Below, in pieces: positions 1 to 7,456 of a DNA stretch of 12,638 nucleotides. How positions within the stretch are numbered: position 1 is the stretch's first letter; every line of letters starts with the position of its first letter. The DNA comes from Anaerolineales bacterium UBA1136 (lineage in GTDB: Bacteria > Chloroflexota > Anaerolineae > Anaerolineales > UBA11657). The stretch spans positions 3,695 to 16,332 of the forward strand of contig DCAJ01000126.1 in the NCBI GenBank assembly GCA_002311455.1. The letters are read 5' to 3'. The notes under the pieces are model-generated. The model did not search any database. It had not been told where the DNA came from and saw only the letters and a program-made list of their open reading frames with translations. A program made the translations under genes and the position numbers.

Positions 1-900
1 TTTTTGTGCCAGGCACTACGTTTGTTAGAGGGTTTTGATTTGACAGCATTAGGGCACTTGTCTTCTGATTGTATCCATACAGTATTAGAAGCAATTAAGT
101 TGGCGATGGCTGACCGTGACTATTACTATGGGGATCCGGATTTTGTTGATGTTCCACTAGATGTTCTTTTGTCCGATAAATACAATAATATGCGTAGAAA
201 CCTGATTGATATGCAGACAGCGTCTATTCAAGCTCAACCTGGTGATCCTTACAATATGCAACCAATCAAGGAAATCAGCTCGTTCAGACCTGGAATTGGT
301 GGCACGACTACCTGCGTTGTTGCTGATCGCTGGGGTAATGTGGTTTCAGCAACTCCTAGTGCAAATGTTCCTAAAACTCCACGTGATGGTGGCGTTGCAG
401 GTGTTACATTCGGCAATCGTTTACGTAGTCTAAATACTGATCTAGACCATCCTAATTGTATACAAGCTGGTAAACGTCCTCGCAGTACTCTTACACCTAC
501 GATGGTATTAAAAGATGAAAGACCAATTATGGCTATTAGTGTGGCTGGTGGAGATTGGCAGGACCAAGTTGCACTTAACCTGATTATAAATGCGATTGAC
601 TTTAATATGCTTCCAGACCTATGTGTTACTGCACCACGTTTTGCTACAGCACATCACCAAGACTCATTTGATCCAAATCCTGATCGAGAGGAAACTTTTA
701 AATCAGCAGGATCAGTGATGCTGAAAGGCAATTTTGACAATGATGTCAAACAAGAACTTTTACTGCGTGGCCACACTTTAGAGATAGCTAAGTCGAGCAT
801 CGGCAGACCTGTAATGCTAACTATAGACCAGGAAGAAGGCACAATTTATGCTGCTGGCGATCCAGAAGGTAATCGACACGCAGCAGGTGTAGGAGATTAG
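1..900 (+). CDS. Gamma-glutamyltransferase-family protein, C-terminal part (5' end outside window)
   Basis: The frame is open from base 1, so the N-terminal part of the gene lies off the left edge; 299 codons are visible. The protein belongs to the gamma-glutamyltranspeptidase (Ntn-hydrolase) family, whose precursors cleave themselves before a threonine that becomes the nucleophile of the small subunit. Here GGTTTCVVADRWGN at visible residues 100-113 aligns with the family's TTxxxVVDxxGN motif, which makes Thr102 (bases 304-306) the likely nucleophile. Downstream are RPRSTLTPT (about 159-167) and AGGD (182-185), equivalent to the family's RPLSSMSPT and PGGD substrate-binding motifs, then APRF. 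The family transfers or hydrolyses gamma-glutamyl groups of glutathione-like compounds, but related members act on other amides, so the substrate is open. The stop codon directly abuts the next gene's start, which suggests cotranscription. The family call is firm; the exact reaction is not. Confidence 0.85.
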   Translation, partial: FLCQALRLLEGFDLTALGHLSSDCIHTVLEAIKLAMADRDYYYGDPDFVDVPLDVLLSDKYNNMRRNLIDMQTASIQAQPGDPYNMQPIKEISSFRPGIGGTTTCVVADRWGNVVSATPSANVPKTPRDGGVAGVTFGNRLRSLNTDLDHPNCIQAGKRPRSTLTPTMVLKDERPIMAISVAGGDWQDQVALNLIINAIDFNMLPDLCVTAPRFATAHHQDSFDPNPDREETFKSAGSVMLKGNFDNDVKQELLLRGHTLEIAKSSIGRPVMLTIDQEEGTIYAAGDPEGNRHAAGVGD

Positions 901-1416
901 GTGGATTACACTATAGTACGTATAAATGCTAATAATCTACATAAGAATATAGAAGAAATTCAAGAATTGTTTTGGGAGTATCTTGAGTGGGCTAATGGGC
1001 GCCTGAATAAGGAGTATTCCATCAATCTGGATATTAAGTCAATTCTAGAGCAAGATATGGAGAAACTTGAGGTGTTTTTGTACTCATATTCCCGATTATT
1101 GCTGGCCAAAGAGGACGATTTTCCTGTTGGTATAGTCTGTATCAGAAAGATCTTGGCGGATGTAGGTGAAATTAAACGCATGTATGTCAGACCTAAATTT
1201 CGTGGTCAAGGCATAGGAAAATCTTTACTGGATTCAGCTATTGTCGAATCCCGAGACATTGGCTACTCAAAGATTCGTCTCGATAGCACTAAATTTATGA
1301 ACACTGCTCATGCTCTGTATAAATCCACAGGTTTTTATGAGATAGATCCTTATATTGGGAGTGAGATACCACCCAGATTTCATCAGTACTGGATTTTCAT
1401 GGAGAAACAATTGTAG
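901..1416 (+). CDS. GNAT-family N-acetyltransferase
   Basis: This 171-residue protein has the GNAT fold that moves an acetyl group from acetyl-CoA to an amine. Motif A is clear: MYVRPKFRGQGIGKSLL, with the pyrophosphate-binding RGQGIG at residues 101-106. Motif B follows as ALYKSTGFYEI (138-148). The length is normal for a single-domain GNAT. The GTG start sits immediately after the TAG stop of the preceding gene, and AGGAG at 891-895, five bases upstream, is a textbook ribosome binding site that supports this start. The gene is probably cotranslated with its neighbours. The acetyl acceptor cannot be told from the sequence; a small molecule is as likely as a protein terminus. Confidence 0.88.
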   Translation: MDYTIVRINANNLHKNIEEIQELFWEYLEWANGRLNKEYSINLDIKSILEQDMEKLEVFLYSYSRLLLAKEDDFPVGIVCIRKILADVGEIKRMYVRPKFRGQGIGKSLLDSAIVESRDIGYSKIRLDSTKFMNTAHALYKSTGFYEIDPYIGSEIPPRFHQYWIFMEKQL

Positions 1417-1418
1417 GG

Positions 1419-1790
1419 ATGTCTATCATCAAGAGTCTAGCTGGTTTGATAATATGGACAGATAATCTAGATGTCCTCTCGAACTTTTATCGTGATGTTT
1501 TGCAACTGGTTCCACATTCAGTAAAGCCTGACTTTATCTCTTTCAAGTGGGGTGACACTAGACTGAACATTGGTACTCACTCTGACATAAAGGGCACATC
1601 CAAAGATCAGCTTAGGATTATGGTCAATCTAAGAGTCAAAGATGTACGAGCTGCGTACAACAACCTCCAAGAGAGAGGTATTGATTTCATTAGGCTACCT
1701 GAGCAAGAAAATTGGGGTGGTTGGATTTGTACGTTTAGTGATCCAGATGGAAATATCATACAGCTTGTGCAAGATGACAGAAACACATGA
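1419..1790 (+). CDS. VOC (glyoxalase/bleomycin-resistance fold) protein, metal ligands apparently lost
   Basis: This 123-residue protein has the two beta-alpha-beta-beta-beta repeats of the vicinal oxygen chelate superfamily: WTDNLDVLSNFYRDVLQL near residues 13-30 begins the first, VKDVRAAYNNLQERGIDF (73-90) the second, and FSDPDGNIIQLVQ (106-118) is the usual final strand. Positions that carry the metal-binding His/His/Glu in enzymes of this fold appear to be Ala8, Met68 and Gln115. It may therefore bind a ligand without a metal, as the bleomycin-resistance proteins do. The start lies two bases after the GNAT stop; the Shine-Dalgarno match is weak (AGGG touching the ATG). It is probably the last gene of the three-gene run, and its function is unknown. 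Confidence 0.8.
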   Translation: MSIIKSLAGLIIWTDNLDVLSNFYRDVLQLVPHSVKPDFISFKWGDTRLNIGTHSDIKGTSKDQLRIMVNLRVKDVRAAYNNLQERGIDFIRLPEQENWGGWICTFSDPDGNIIQLVQDDRNT

Positions 1791-1900
1791 CTTTCATCAA
1801 GTTATTACAACAACTATATAGGCTGACTACCATATTTGCGTATTGATAGTTCTAAGCTTGATGTGCAGAGAGTTTTGGGTTTGTATGTTTCAAAAGGACA

Positions 1901-3667
1901 GTGATTTTGCGTTTACTTAGACACATACTTGACATATTACAGGGTCAAGGCAGATACATGACGTTATCGGTTATCTGTGGTGTGGTATTTGCTGGTGCAA
2001 ATCTTATACCTCCGCTTTTGATTCGCAGAATGATTGAGTGGATTGTCGAAGGAGGTGCAGATGAATCAGACCTTATAGGAGTGACCGTGTCGCTTTTTGG
2101 ACTGTATCTGTTACGAGGTGCCACGCGATACGGATATGGTGTTTTTTCACACATTGCTGCTTACCGTGTCATGTGCAACCTTATGAACCGAGTATATCAG
2201 CACATACAACATTTATCTCATCGTTTTCTGAATGATCAGCGCACGGGAAGCCTTATGACCAGGTCAATCAATGACATTGAAACTGTGGAAGATTTTATTG
2301 CACATGGTATTCCTGAAACATTGCTAGCTTTAATAATACCTACTTCCATGATGACCGTGCTTTTTATACTAAATCCTACACTTGCAATGGTAGCACTTGT
2401 ACCGATTCCATTCGCATCTTGGCTCGTCTACAGATATGTCTTACCTGTTCGTCAGATGTGGCGAGGTGTCCGTCAAAGTTTGACAGAATTAATTGCATCT
2501 GTACAGGATAATATTTCAGGCATAACGGTCATCAAGTCGTTTGCACAGGAGAAGAATAGTGCGGAACAAATAAAAGAGAAAAGTGTGCGCTTTCGTGATG
2601 AGATGATCAAGGCTAACTCGGTATCGCTCTTGCCGGCTGGCATTATTGAAGCAGTAGGTGGCCTCGGAGTGGTACTAGTTATATGGTCTGGTGGTGGGAT
2701 GGCAATTCGAGGACAGGTGAGCGTAGCTGATATGTTCGTATTTGTAGTATATATGGGTCACATATACCAGCCTTTCTTGACACTTGCGTCTATCAATGAT
2801 GTGCTGCAAAAAGCAACTACTAGCATCGATCGCGTGTTCGAATTGCTTGCCGAGAAATCTGACATAGTGGATCAACCCAGTTCCGTTGCTCCGAATGATA
2901 TTAAATTCAACATTTCATTCGATAATGTCACCTTCGGGTATGAAAAAGGAGTACCGGTACTTCATGATATTTCCTTTGATGTAGACCAGGGAGAAATCGT
3001 AGCTTTGGTAGGTCCTACTGGTGCTGGTAAGACCACTGTTTGTAGTCTAATACCCCGTTTTTGGGATGCCGATATTGGTTCTGTGCGAGTAGGTGGGCAC
3101 GAAGTAAGTAACTTAAAATTACAGTTTTTGCGCGGAAGCATAGCTGCAGTACTGCAGGATGTGTTTCTGTTTCATGGCACAGTGAAACAGAATATACTTT
3201 TTGGTAGACCGGAGGCCACTGAAAAAGAAGTAGTTTTGGCCGCACAAATAGCTAATGCTGAGGAATTTATACTAGATATGCCAAATGGATATCAATCCGT
3301 CATTGGTGAACGCGGAGTCCGGTTGTCTGGAGGTCAGAAGCAACGTCTTTCCATAGCACGCGCCATTTTAAAGGATGCTCCAATACTTATTCTGGATGAA
3401 GCTACCTCAGCGGTAGACGTAGAAACAGAGTCGCTTATACAACAGGCTATTACTAGACTAGTTTCCAATCGAACTGTTGTGGTAATCGCTCATCGTCTTT
3501 CCACCATACGTAATGCCGACAAGGTGATTGTATTAGAAAATGGGTGTATAGTGGAAGCAGGCTCTCCTAGTGCTTTGATGGAGAAAAATGGCACATATGC
3601 ACGCATGTTAAAAGCTCAAGATGTTACAAGTGACTGGTCATTCGAAACCCATATTGATCAGAGATAA
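1901..3667 (+). CDS. ABC exporter, fused permease and ATPase (MsbA/LmrA-type half-transporter)
   Basis: At 588 residues this is the standard size of a half-transporter that works as a dimer in the cytoplasmic membrane, driving efflux or lipid flipping with ATP. The N-terminal ~320 residues form the six-helix exporter domain. The ATPase domain has Walker A GPTGAGKTT (371-379), signature LSGGQ (475-479), Walker B PILILDEATSAVD (Asp499, catalytic Glu500) and the H-loop His531 in IAHRLST. All catalytic residues are intact. The GTG start at 1901 has AGGA only two bases upstream; TTG at 1907 would give better spacing, so the start may be two codons later. The gene stands 110 bases after the VOC gene with no visible terminator between. 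Substrate cannot be predicted; proximity to GNAT and VOC genes hints at small-molecule export, but this is inference. Confidence 0.92.
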   Translation: MILRLLRHILDILQGQGRYMTLSVICGVVFAGANLIPPLLIRRMIEWIVEGGADESDLIGVTVSLFGLYLLRGATRYGYGVFSHIAAYRVMCNLMNRVYQHIQHLSHRFLNDQRTGSLMTRSINDIETVEDFIAHGIPETLLALIIPTSMMTVLFILNPTLAMVALVPIPFASWLVYRYVLPVRQMWRGVRQSLTELIASVQDNISGITVIKSFAQEKNSAEQIKEKSVRFRDEMIKANSVSLLPAGIIEAVGGLGVVLVIWSGGGMAIRGQVSVADMFVFVVYMGHIYQPFLTLASINDVLQKATTSIDRVFELLAEKSDIVDQPSSVAPNDIKFNISFDNVTFGYEKGVPVLHDISFDVDQGEIVALVGPTGAGKTTVCSLIPRFWDADIGSVRVGGHEVSNLKLQFLRGSIAAVLQDVFLFHGTVKQNILFGRPEATEKEVVLAAQIANAEEFILDMPNGYQSVIGERGVRLSGGQKQRLSIARAILKDAPILILDEATSAVDVETESLIQQAITRLVSNRTVVVIAHRLSTIRNADKVIVLENGCIVEAGSPSALMEKNGTYARMLKAQDVTSDWSFETHIDQR

Positions 3668-3767
3668 CAAATGTTGTTTCAATATTAAGATCGCATATTG
3701 GTAATGTAAAATATCAGGCAACCAGAATCACATATAATGCAATAAATTACATTTTCTTCGAGCACTC

Positions 3768-3776
3768 TGCTATAAT
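3768..3776 (+). promoter_or_regulatory. Extended -10 promoter for the leuS T-box transcript
   Basis: TGC-TATAAT is a perfect extended -10 element. There is no good -35 at 16-18 bases, which is tolerated in this promoter class. Transcription would begin near 3783, about 50 bases before the T-box Stem I. Two other TATAAT hexamers lie at 3733-3738 and 3789-3794, but neither has an extended -10 TG or a -35. Confidence 0.55.
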
Positions 3777-4038
3777 TATTTTGGTGTCTATAATCTGACC
3801 AATAAAAGTCAGAAATATATCTAAGTGAGCATAGAAGAGGAGTACTAGGCCATCCTCCAGAGAGTCAGGGTGACAGGCTGTAAACTTGGCATGTGTTAGA
3901 GGAACACAAAAAGGCTCAACTCGCCTCTGAGTACTGTGGATGAAATCAATTAGTCCACAGCGGGAATGCCCGTTATAGCATTAAAGAGTGGGTGAGGTTA
4001 GTAGGTTAACTTGCATCAAACAGGGTGGTACCGCGGAG

Positions 4039-4060
4039 TCCCTTTCGTCCCTTTCGTCCC
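4039..4060 (+). repeat. Tandem 9-bp repeat forming two alternative terminator 5' arms
   Basis: TCCCTTTCG occurs twice in a row (4039-4047, 4048-4056) and is followed by a third TCCC. Each copy provides a complete 5' arm (TCCC, spacer, CGTCC) able to pair with the same 3' arm GGACG..GGGA at 4066-4076, with loops of 15 or 6 bases. It lies between the T-box motif and the U-tract. Confidence 0.85.
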
Positions 4061-4081
4061 TGAATGGACGTGGGGATTTTT
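4048..4081 (+). terminator. Intrinsic terminator of the leuS T-box attenuator
   Basis: CGTCC (4055-4059) pairs with GGACG (4066-4070) around a six-base loop. The helix is extended below an internal loop by TCCC (4048-4051) with GGGA (4073-4076), and five T residues follow at 4077-4081. Placed directly after the T-box motif, it is the structure expected to form when tRNA-Leu is charged, stopping transcription before leuS. Confidence 0.85.
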
Positions 4082-4089
4082 GGTTAATT

Positions 4090-4116
4090 GGCTAACAAGA
4101 TAGCAACAGGTTAGCC
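4090..4116 (+). other. Stem-loop between T-box terminator and leuS
   Basis: GGCTAAC (4090-4096) and GTTAGCC (4110-4116) form a perfect 7-bp stem with a 13-base loop in the leuS mRNA. No T-run follows, so it is not an obvious terminator. It ends about 35 bases before the ribosome binding site and could stabilise the read-through mRNA; its role is not known. Confidence 0.6.
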
Positions 4117-4163
4117 TTATATATAACAATAGTTGACAATTCTTAGGTATTGGGAAGGTGTTT

Positions 4164-6623
4164 ATGGAAAGATCAAAATATATTCCTCAGGAAATTGAAC
4201 CTCGATGGCAGCAGTATTGGGATGAAGACCAGCTCTATCGTGCTTTGATAGACCAAAGCAAAGAAAAGTTCTACGCCTTGACCATGTTGCCTTACCCAAG
4301 TGGAGATTTACATATTGGGCACTGGTATGCGATGACCCCATCTGATGCTCGTGCTAGATATATGCGTATGAAGGGATATAACGTTATGTTCCCTATTGGA
4401 TTCGATGCGTTTGGACTACCAGCTGAAAATGCTGCAATAAAGCGCAATGTTCACCCAAAAGAATGGACATATAAGAATATTGATAATATGCGTAGGCAGC
4501 TGAAGACGATGGGTGCTATGTGGGATTGGGAACGTGAAGCGGTCTCCTGCGATCCTAGCTATTACCGTTGGAGTCAGTGGTTCTTCTTGCAAATGTACAA
4601 GAACGGTATGGTCTATCGTAAGCGGTCCCCAGTAGATTTTTGTCCTAACTGCAACACTACGCTTGCTAGAGAACAGGTCTGGGGCGATGACCGTCATTGT
4701 GAGAGGTGTAGTACTCCAGTTATTAAGAAAGATCTTGAGCAATGGTTCTTCAAGATTACAGATTATGCGGAAGAATTGTTGGAATATTCGCTTATTGATT
4801 GGCCTGATCGGGTTAAGTTGTTACAAACTAATTGGATAGGGCGTAGCGAAGGTGCACATGTTGATTTTCACACTGAAGATTCACAGGTCATTGAAATCTT
4901 TACCACACGCCCTGACACACTTTGGGGTGCGACATTCATGGTGCTTGCTCCCGAACATCACTTAGTAGATAACTTGACTACTGATGATAGACGATCTGAA
5001 GTAGAAGCTTATGTAAAAGATGCTATGCGACAGACTGACGTGCAACGTGAGTCTGCTAATAGAGTTAAAACTGGAATGTTTACTGGAGGATATGCCATTA
5101 ATCCTGTTAATAGGGAGCGGATTCCAGTATGGGTTGCCGACTACGTTTTGATGACATATGGCACTGGGGCAATAATGGCAGTTCCTGCGCATGATGAGCG
5201 TGACTTTGAATTTGCGCGTAAACACGGAATAGAGGTGCGACCAGTTATTCAAGGTCCAGAAGAATCTATTCCACCAGATGGTGCTTCTATGGTGGAACCT
5301 ACACTAGCTCTCGGTAAAATGATCAATTCTGGTCCGATGACTAATACACCGGCAGCTAAGTCTGTTGAGAAGACATTAGTTTGGCTTGAAAGCCAAGACA
5401 TAGGCAAAAGAGCCGTTAATTACCGTTTGCATGACTGGCTGATTTCACGACAACGGTACTGGGGAACACCTATACCTATGACGTACTGCGTGAAATGCGG
5501 TGTACAACCGGTTGATGAGGATCAACTGCCGGTATTACTGCCAGACGAGATAGAATGGCGACCAACAGGGGAAAGTCCACTTAAATATCATCCAACATGG
5601 AAGAAGACCGTGTGTTCAGAGTGCGGAGGAGATGCTACCCGAGAGACTGATACCATGGATACTTTTATGTGTTCAGCATGGTACCAGTATAGATACCTAA
5701 GTCCAGAATATCATTCTGGTCCTTGGGACAAAGAAGAGCTTGACTATTGGATGCCTGTGGATACTTATACAGGTGGAATAGAACACGCTACTATGCACCT
5801 TATTTATTTTCGTTATTTTACTAAAGCACTACGCGATATAGGTTTATTGGAGTACGATGAGCCTGTAATGAAATTGAGAAATCAAGGTGTTATATTGGGT
5901 GAAGACTCGGAAAAAATGTCTAAAAGCCGAGGGAACGTAATAGCGCCAGATGAGTTGGTAAACAAATATGGTGCAGACGCGGTTCGTGCATATCTAATGT
6001 TTTTCGCAAGATGGGATCAAGGTGCACCTTGGAGTGGAAGCGGTATTGAGGGTGTATCGCGTTGGTTGCAAAGAGTCTGGCGAATTGTGATGGAATCTCT
6101 AGATGATAGAGAAGCGAAAGAAATAGATCAACGTGATGTTCGTAATCTGCGTCGCAAGATTCATCAAACTATCAAGCAAGTTAGTAATGACATGCAGTCG
6201 TTCCAATTCAACACGGTTATCTCAGCATTAATGGAATTAACCAACGCACTTAGTAAAGCAGTCTCTGACAATTTAACTAATACGGAGGTTTTTGGCCACG
6301 GGCTGAAAACCCTTTTAAAGTTGATGGCGCCTGTTACACCACATATAAGCGAAGAGTTGTGGTCTAAATTGAACAATCCTTATAGTATTCACCAGCAATC
6401 TTGGCCGGTGGCAGACGATGATGCGGTTTTAGAGGAAGAAATCACATTAGTTGTGCAGGTAAATGGAAAGGTGCGTGAAAGACTTGTAGTTCCAGCAAAT
6501 ATAGATGCTGAAGATGCAAAATCACAGGCATTAAACAGTGAAAATGTGCAGCGATATCTTGATGGAAAGGACCCACTAAAAGTAATTTATGTGGCTGGAA
6601 GGCTTGTCAATATAGTTGTATGA
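4164..6623 (+). CDS. leuS: Leucyl-tRNA synthetase
   Basis: This cytoplasmic class Ia synthetase charges tRNA-Leu with leucine. At 819 residues it is a normal bacterial size. The ATP-binding HIGH motif is at 50-53 and KMSKS at 584-588. A zinc site is formed by Cys160, Cys163, Cys179 and Cys182. The CP1 editing domain shows TTRPDTLWG (247-255) and the AHDERD acid site (342-347), so proofreading should be intact. A second Cys pair cluster occurs around TYCVKCG and CSECGG. The familiar DTFxDSSWY motif reads DTFMCSAWY here. The in-frame GTG at 4158 overlaps the GGGAAGG ribosome binding site (4152-4158), so the ATG at 4164, five bases after it, is chosen. Expression should be governed by the upstream T-box. 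It is convergent with lexA, with 31 bases between them and no visible terminator. Confidence 0.98.
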   Translation: MERSKYIPQEIEPRWQQYWDEDQLYRALIDQSKEKFYALTMLPYPSGDLHIGHWYAMTPSDARARYMRMKGYNVMFPIGFDAFGLPAENAAIKRNVHPKEWTYKNIDNMRRQLKTMGAMWDWEREAVSCDPSYYRWSQWFFLQMYKNGMVYRKRSPVDFCPNCNTTLAREQVWGDDRHCERCSTPVIKKDLEQWFFKITDYAEELLEYSLIDWPDRVKLLQTNWIGRSEGAHVDFHTEDSQVIEIFTTRPDTLWGATFMVLAPEHHLVDNLTTDDRRSEVEAYVKDAMRQTDVQRESANRVKTGMFTGGYAINPVNRERIPVWVADYVLMTYGTGAIMAVPAHDERDFEFARKHGIEVRPVIQGPEESIPPDGASMVEPTLALGKMINSGPMTNTPAAKSVEKTLVWLESQDIGKRAVNYRLHDWLISRQRYWGTPIPMTYCVKCGVQPVDEDQLPVLLPDEIEWRPTGESPLKYHPTWKKTVCSECGGDATRETDTMDTFMCSAWYQYRYLSPEYHSGPWDKEELDYWMPVDTYTGGIEHATMHLIYFRYFTKALRDIGLLEYDEPVMKLRNQGVILGEDSEKMSKSRGNVIAPDELVNKYGADAVRAYLMFFARWDQGAPWSGSGIEGVSRWLQRVWRIVMESLDDREAKEIDQRDVRNLRRKIHQTIKQVSNDMQSFQFNTVISALMELTNALSKAVSDNLTNTEVFGHGLKTLLKLMAPVTPHISEELWSKLNNPYSIHQQSWPVADDDAVLEEEITLVVQVNGKVRERLVVPANIDAEDAKSQALNSENVQRYLDGKDPLKVIYVAGRLVNIVV

Positions 6624-6654
6624 TGTTGTTGGTTTTGTAATTAAGCAGTTTGTT

Positions 6655-7323
6655 TTAATCATCGATTTTGATGGATGTTCTTGATTGAGCAGATATCTGG
6701 CGAAGAATTAGCATAACTTTTCCCTGTACGCGCACAGTTGATGGATGGGCATAGATTGCATCCATGGTAGGATTGGCAGGCTGTAGGCGTACTTTGTCGT
6801 CTTCTAGATAAAAATACTTCAGTGTAGTTTCCTCGGTGTCTATCAACCAAATGGCTGCAAGGTCTCCATTGTTTACCTGAACCTGTTGTTTCATTATAAC
6901 GACATCGCCATCGTTTATCATGGCATCGATCATTGAGTCACCCCGAACTTCTAATGCAAATAGTCCTTTACCGTCTCCTACTAGGTCTTGAGTCAGATTG
7001 ATGATTTCATCTGGAGCGTAGGATACGGAAGCTTCAGGAAAAAGTACTGGCTCACTAGCAAATATTCGACCTGCTAGCGGTATTTGTACTAGCGTACGTG
7101 TATTTCTTTTACCTAGTTGGATGCCACGAGATACACGCATCATTCTGCTAATATAACCTTCGTCTTGCAACTTGTTGAGATTATAATTTACAACAGATGT
7201 TGAAGTTATTTGGCAAGCTTTGCCTATCTCACGTATTGTAGGTGGGTACGAATTTTGGCTGATAAAATTCGTTATAAATGTGAGCATATCCTCTTGCCTG
7301 GATGAAAGCTTGCTCTGTGCCAT
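6655..7323 (-). CDS. lexA: LexA repressor, SOS regulator and S24-family autoprotease
   Basis: LexA represses SOS genes until RecA filaments trigger its self-cleavage. The 222-residue protein is a typical length. The N-terminal winged helix-turn-helix covers about residues 7-65 (SYPPTIREIGKACQITSTSV). The cleavage site is Ala84-Gly85 in PLAGRI. The catalytic dyad is Ser130 (RGDSM) and Lys169 (TTLKYF). The start is supported by AAGG eight bases upstream on the minus strand (CCTT at 7331-7334). The gene has its own promoter with a LexA box in it, so autoregulation is expected. It is convergent with leuS, and tRNA-Thr lies upstream on the same strand. Confidence 0.97.
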   Translation of the reverse strand: MAQSKLSSRQEDMLTFITNFISQNSYPPTIREIGKACQITSTSVVNYNLNKLQDEGYISRMMRVSRGIQLGKRNTRTLVQIPLAGRIFASEPVLFPEASVSYAPDEIINLTQDLVGDGKGLFALEVRGDSMIDAMINDGDVVIMKQQVQVNNGDLAAIWLIDTEETTLKYFYLEDDKVRLQPANPTMDAIYAHPSTVRVQGKVMLILRQISAQSRTSIKIDD

Positions 7324-7372
7324 GATTTTACCTTAATCTGTTGTAGCAAAAATGTTAGAAGGAAGCAGTTTG

Positions 7373-7401
7373 ATAATATCAGAACAAATGTTCCTTGTCA
7401 A
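7373..7401 (-). promoter_or_regulatory. lexA promoter (-35 TTGACA, 17-bp spacer, -10 TATTAT)
   Basis: Read on the minus strand, TTGACA (7401-7396) is followed by exactly 17 bases and TATTAT (7378-7373), a near-consensus sigma-70-type promoter. Transcription should start near 7366, giving a leader of about 43 bases before the lexA ATG. The spacer holds the LexA operator. Confidence 0.88.
7381..7394 (-). promoter_or_regulatory. LexA operator (SOS box), GAAC-N4-GTTC type
   Basis: The sequence AGAACAAATGTTCC contains GAAC-AAAT-GTTC, matching the Bacillus-type box GAACRNRYGTTC at every defined position. It lies between the -35 and -10 of lexA, where bound repressor would block RNA polymerase. This is the arrangement of an autoregulated lexA. 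No second full box was seen elsewhere in the window. Confidence 0.92.
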
Positions 7402-7456
7402 GATTTGGTTGTGTCGGAACAACTAAAGACCTATTTTTTGGGCACGAGTGATGTAG

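Larger units (their letters stand above)
3825..4081 (+). promoter_or_regulatory. T-box leader (tRNA-Leu sensing) of leuS
   Basis: T-boxes bind a tRNA: the specifier codon pairs with the anticodon, and the free 3' end of an uncharged tRNA stabilises an antiterminator. The hallmark AGGGTGGTACCGCGG is at 4022-4036; its TGGT complements an ACCA end, matching A73 of tRNA-Leu. Stem I can be drawn with AGAGG (3836-3840) pairing with CCTCT (3924-3928), AGTA box at 3841-3844, upper helix GGCC (3848-3851) with GGCT (3913-3916), and a distal hairpin GTCAGG/CTTGGC (3864-3869/3885-3890). That leaves CTC at 3920-3922 as specifier, a leucine codon; the nearby triplets at 3915 and 3925 are also CTC. Stems TGTGGA/TCCACA (3935-3940/3953-3958) and CGGG/CCCG (3961-3972) lie between Stem I and the antiterminator. 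leuS immediately downstream agrees with the specifier. The pairing was drawn by eye. Confidence 0.93.

Noticed and set aside
1791..1900. Possible promoter or terminator between the VOC and ABC exporter genes
   Set aside because: TTGCGT with TGATGT at 17 bases is too poor a match, and no hairpin with a T-run is present.
3680..3700. CAATAT/ATATTG hairpin after the ABC exporter gene as a terminator
   Set aside because: The stem is short and AT-only, with no T-run on the plus strand.
4133..4138. TTGACA just upstream of leuS as a -35 box of a second promoter
   Set aside because: A -10 at proper spacing would fall on the start codon, and no TATAAT-like hexamer is there.
4158..4160. GTG as the leuS start codon
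   Set aside because: It overlaps the GGGAAGG ribosome binding site; ATG at 4164 is correctly spaced and fits the family N terminus.
4416..4742. 108-residue minus-strand open frame inside leuS
   Set aside because: It lies opposite the catalytic core of leuS and its translation shows no recognisable domain.
6624..6654. Bidirectional terminator between leuS and lexA
   Set aside because: The 31-base gap is T-rich but contains no stem of useful length.
7415..7420. GGAACA half-site as a second LexA operator upstream of lexA
   Set aside because: The GAAC half has no GTTC partner at the four-base spacing.
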